Source: Flavobacteriales bacterium (GTDB lineage: Bacteria; Bacteroidota; Bacteroidia; Flavobacteriales; Flavobacteriaceae). Taken from it: a stretch of DNA of 7,491 nucleotides. The stretch covers positions 1 through 7,491 of the forward strand of contig JALSTJ010000402.1 of NCBI GenBank assembly GCA_026983815.1, given 5' to 3'. The notes under the pieces are model-generated. The model worked only from the letters and a program-made list of their open reading frames with translations, was not told where the DNA came from and made no database searches. Every line of letters starts with the position of its first letter. Positions within the stretch are counted from its first letter, which is position 1. Made by a program: the position numbers and the translations under genes. Positions 6,987-7,491 of this stretch are shown here, in pieces.

Positions 6987-7007
6987 TAACGATAAAATAA
7001 TTAAAAA

Positions 7008-7491
7008 ATGAAAAATAAATTTATAGCCCTACTACTGATTTTTATAGTATTTATTGATTGTAACAACACCCGTCAAAAAATTATAAATACTTCTGAAAAA
7101 ATACTTTTTAAGGGATTGGCAACTCCTGTTTATATGCAAAAAGACAGCACAAAAATTATCCTAAAAGATTATATTTTATATCCCGATAAAATCGATTCTT
7201 TTGCTACAAATAAGCATTTCGATTTGAAGTGGAATAAAACCGAAAATACTTTGACGATTATCCCGAAAAACGAATTTCAAGCCATTGAAAATTTAAGGAT
7301 TTTTTTACCGGATACTTTCTATGATATTCCGTTGTTTCGCTATACAAAAAAACACATAAAATTTACTTTTCCCCTTTCAAAAACAACCCGAAAAGTTGAA
7401 TTTAAAAGTCAGATTACCGGTTGGGTAGCCAAACCGATGCAAAAAAATAACAAACAATGGATTTATGAAACCGATTTGGAGCCCGGAAATT
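7008..7491 (+). CDS. Alpha-amylase family lipoprotein, N-terminal part (cut by window end)
   Basis: The first 161 codons of a longer gene are visible. An N-terminal lysine-containing segment and a hydrophobic stretch end in FIDC with Cys18, reading as a lipoprotein signal, although Asp just before the Cys is atypical. No acidic surface-export signal follows the Cys. Residues about 30-125 are beta-rich and resemble, from memory, the N-terminal region of large flavobacterial alpha-amylases found next to maltose phosphorylase and SusA-like genes. Residues about 129-161 (KVEFKSQITGW, then QWIYETDLEPGN) look like the start of a CBM48/AMPK-type glycogen-binding fold. A GH13 barrel would be expected beyond the window and is not seen. 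The start has no Shine-Dalgarno and lies 21 bp after the abiEii stop with no terminator between. Confidence 0.72.
   Translation, partial: MKNKFIALLLIFIVFIDCNNTRQKIINTSEKILFKGLATPVYMQKDSTKIILKDYILYPDKIDSFATNKHFDLKWNKTENTLTIIPKNEFQAIENLRIFLPDTFYDIPLFRYTKKHIKFTFPLSKTTRKVEFKSQITGWVAKPMQKNNKQWIYETDLEPGN

Noticed and set aside
4872..7007. Target-site duplication or inverted ends bounding the AbiE-like pair
   Set aside because: I compared the sequence after 4871 with that before 7008 and saw only short AT-rich similarity, not a convincing duplication or terminal repeat.

Overview
The window is AT-rich DNA that looks like a member of the Bacteroidota, most likely the Flavobacteriia. The support is: genes without purine-rich ribosome binding sites, a TAnnTTTG-type -7 promoter box, a Sus-type maltodextrin gene order (GH65 then periplasmic GH13 then a large membrane-anchored alpha-amylase), and hairpin-rich intergenic repeats of a kind I recall from flavobacterial genomes. 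Genus is not resolvable by eye. All convincing genes lie on the + strand.

Layout. 1-468 has no supportable gene and holds several inverted repeats. 469-2799 encodes a GH65 phosphorylase, best read as a cytoplasmic maltose phosphorylase. 2800-3023 is an intergenic stretch dominated by a long nested hairpin flanked by imperfect direct repeats. 3024-4871 encodes a secreted GH13 enzyme of the cyclomaltodextrinase/neopullulanase type (similar in architecture to SusA). 4872-5121 holds a perfect inverted repeat and then a compact promoter/operator region. 5122-5886 and 5883-6986 are a translationally coupled pair: a DUF6577-like, AbiEi-like winged-helix protein and an AbiEii-type nucleotidyltransferase, i.e. 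a probable type IV toxin-antitoxin or abortive infection module. 7008-7491 is the 5' part of a putative lipoprotein alpha-amylase with a CBM48-like segment, cut by the window end.

How it works together. Surface-derived malto-oligosaccharides would be cut in the periplasm by the alpha-amylase and the neopullulanase-like enzyme. Maltose entering the cytoplasm would be phosphorolysed by the GH65 enzyme to glucose and beta-glucose 1-phosphate. The AbiE-like pair has no evident metabolic link to this pathway. It sits between the two amylolytic genes, with its own probable autoregulated promoter, and ends only 21 bp before the alpha-amylase start. The most interesting points are this insertion, its operator-like repeat architecture, the unusual (non-classical) antitoxin family, and the structured intergenic elements.
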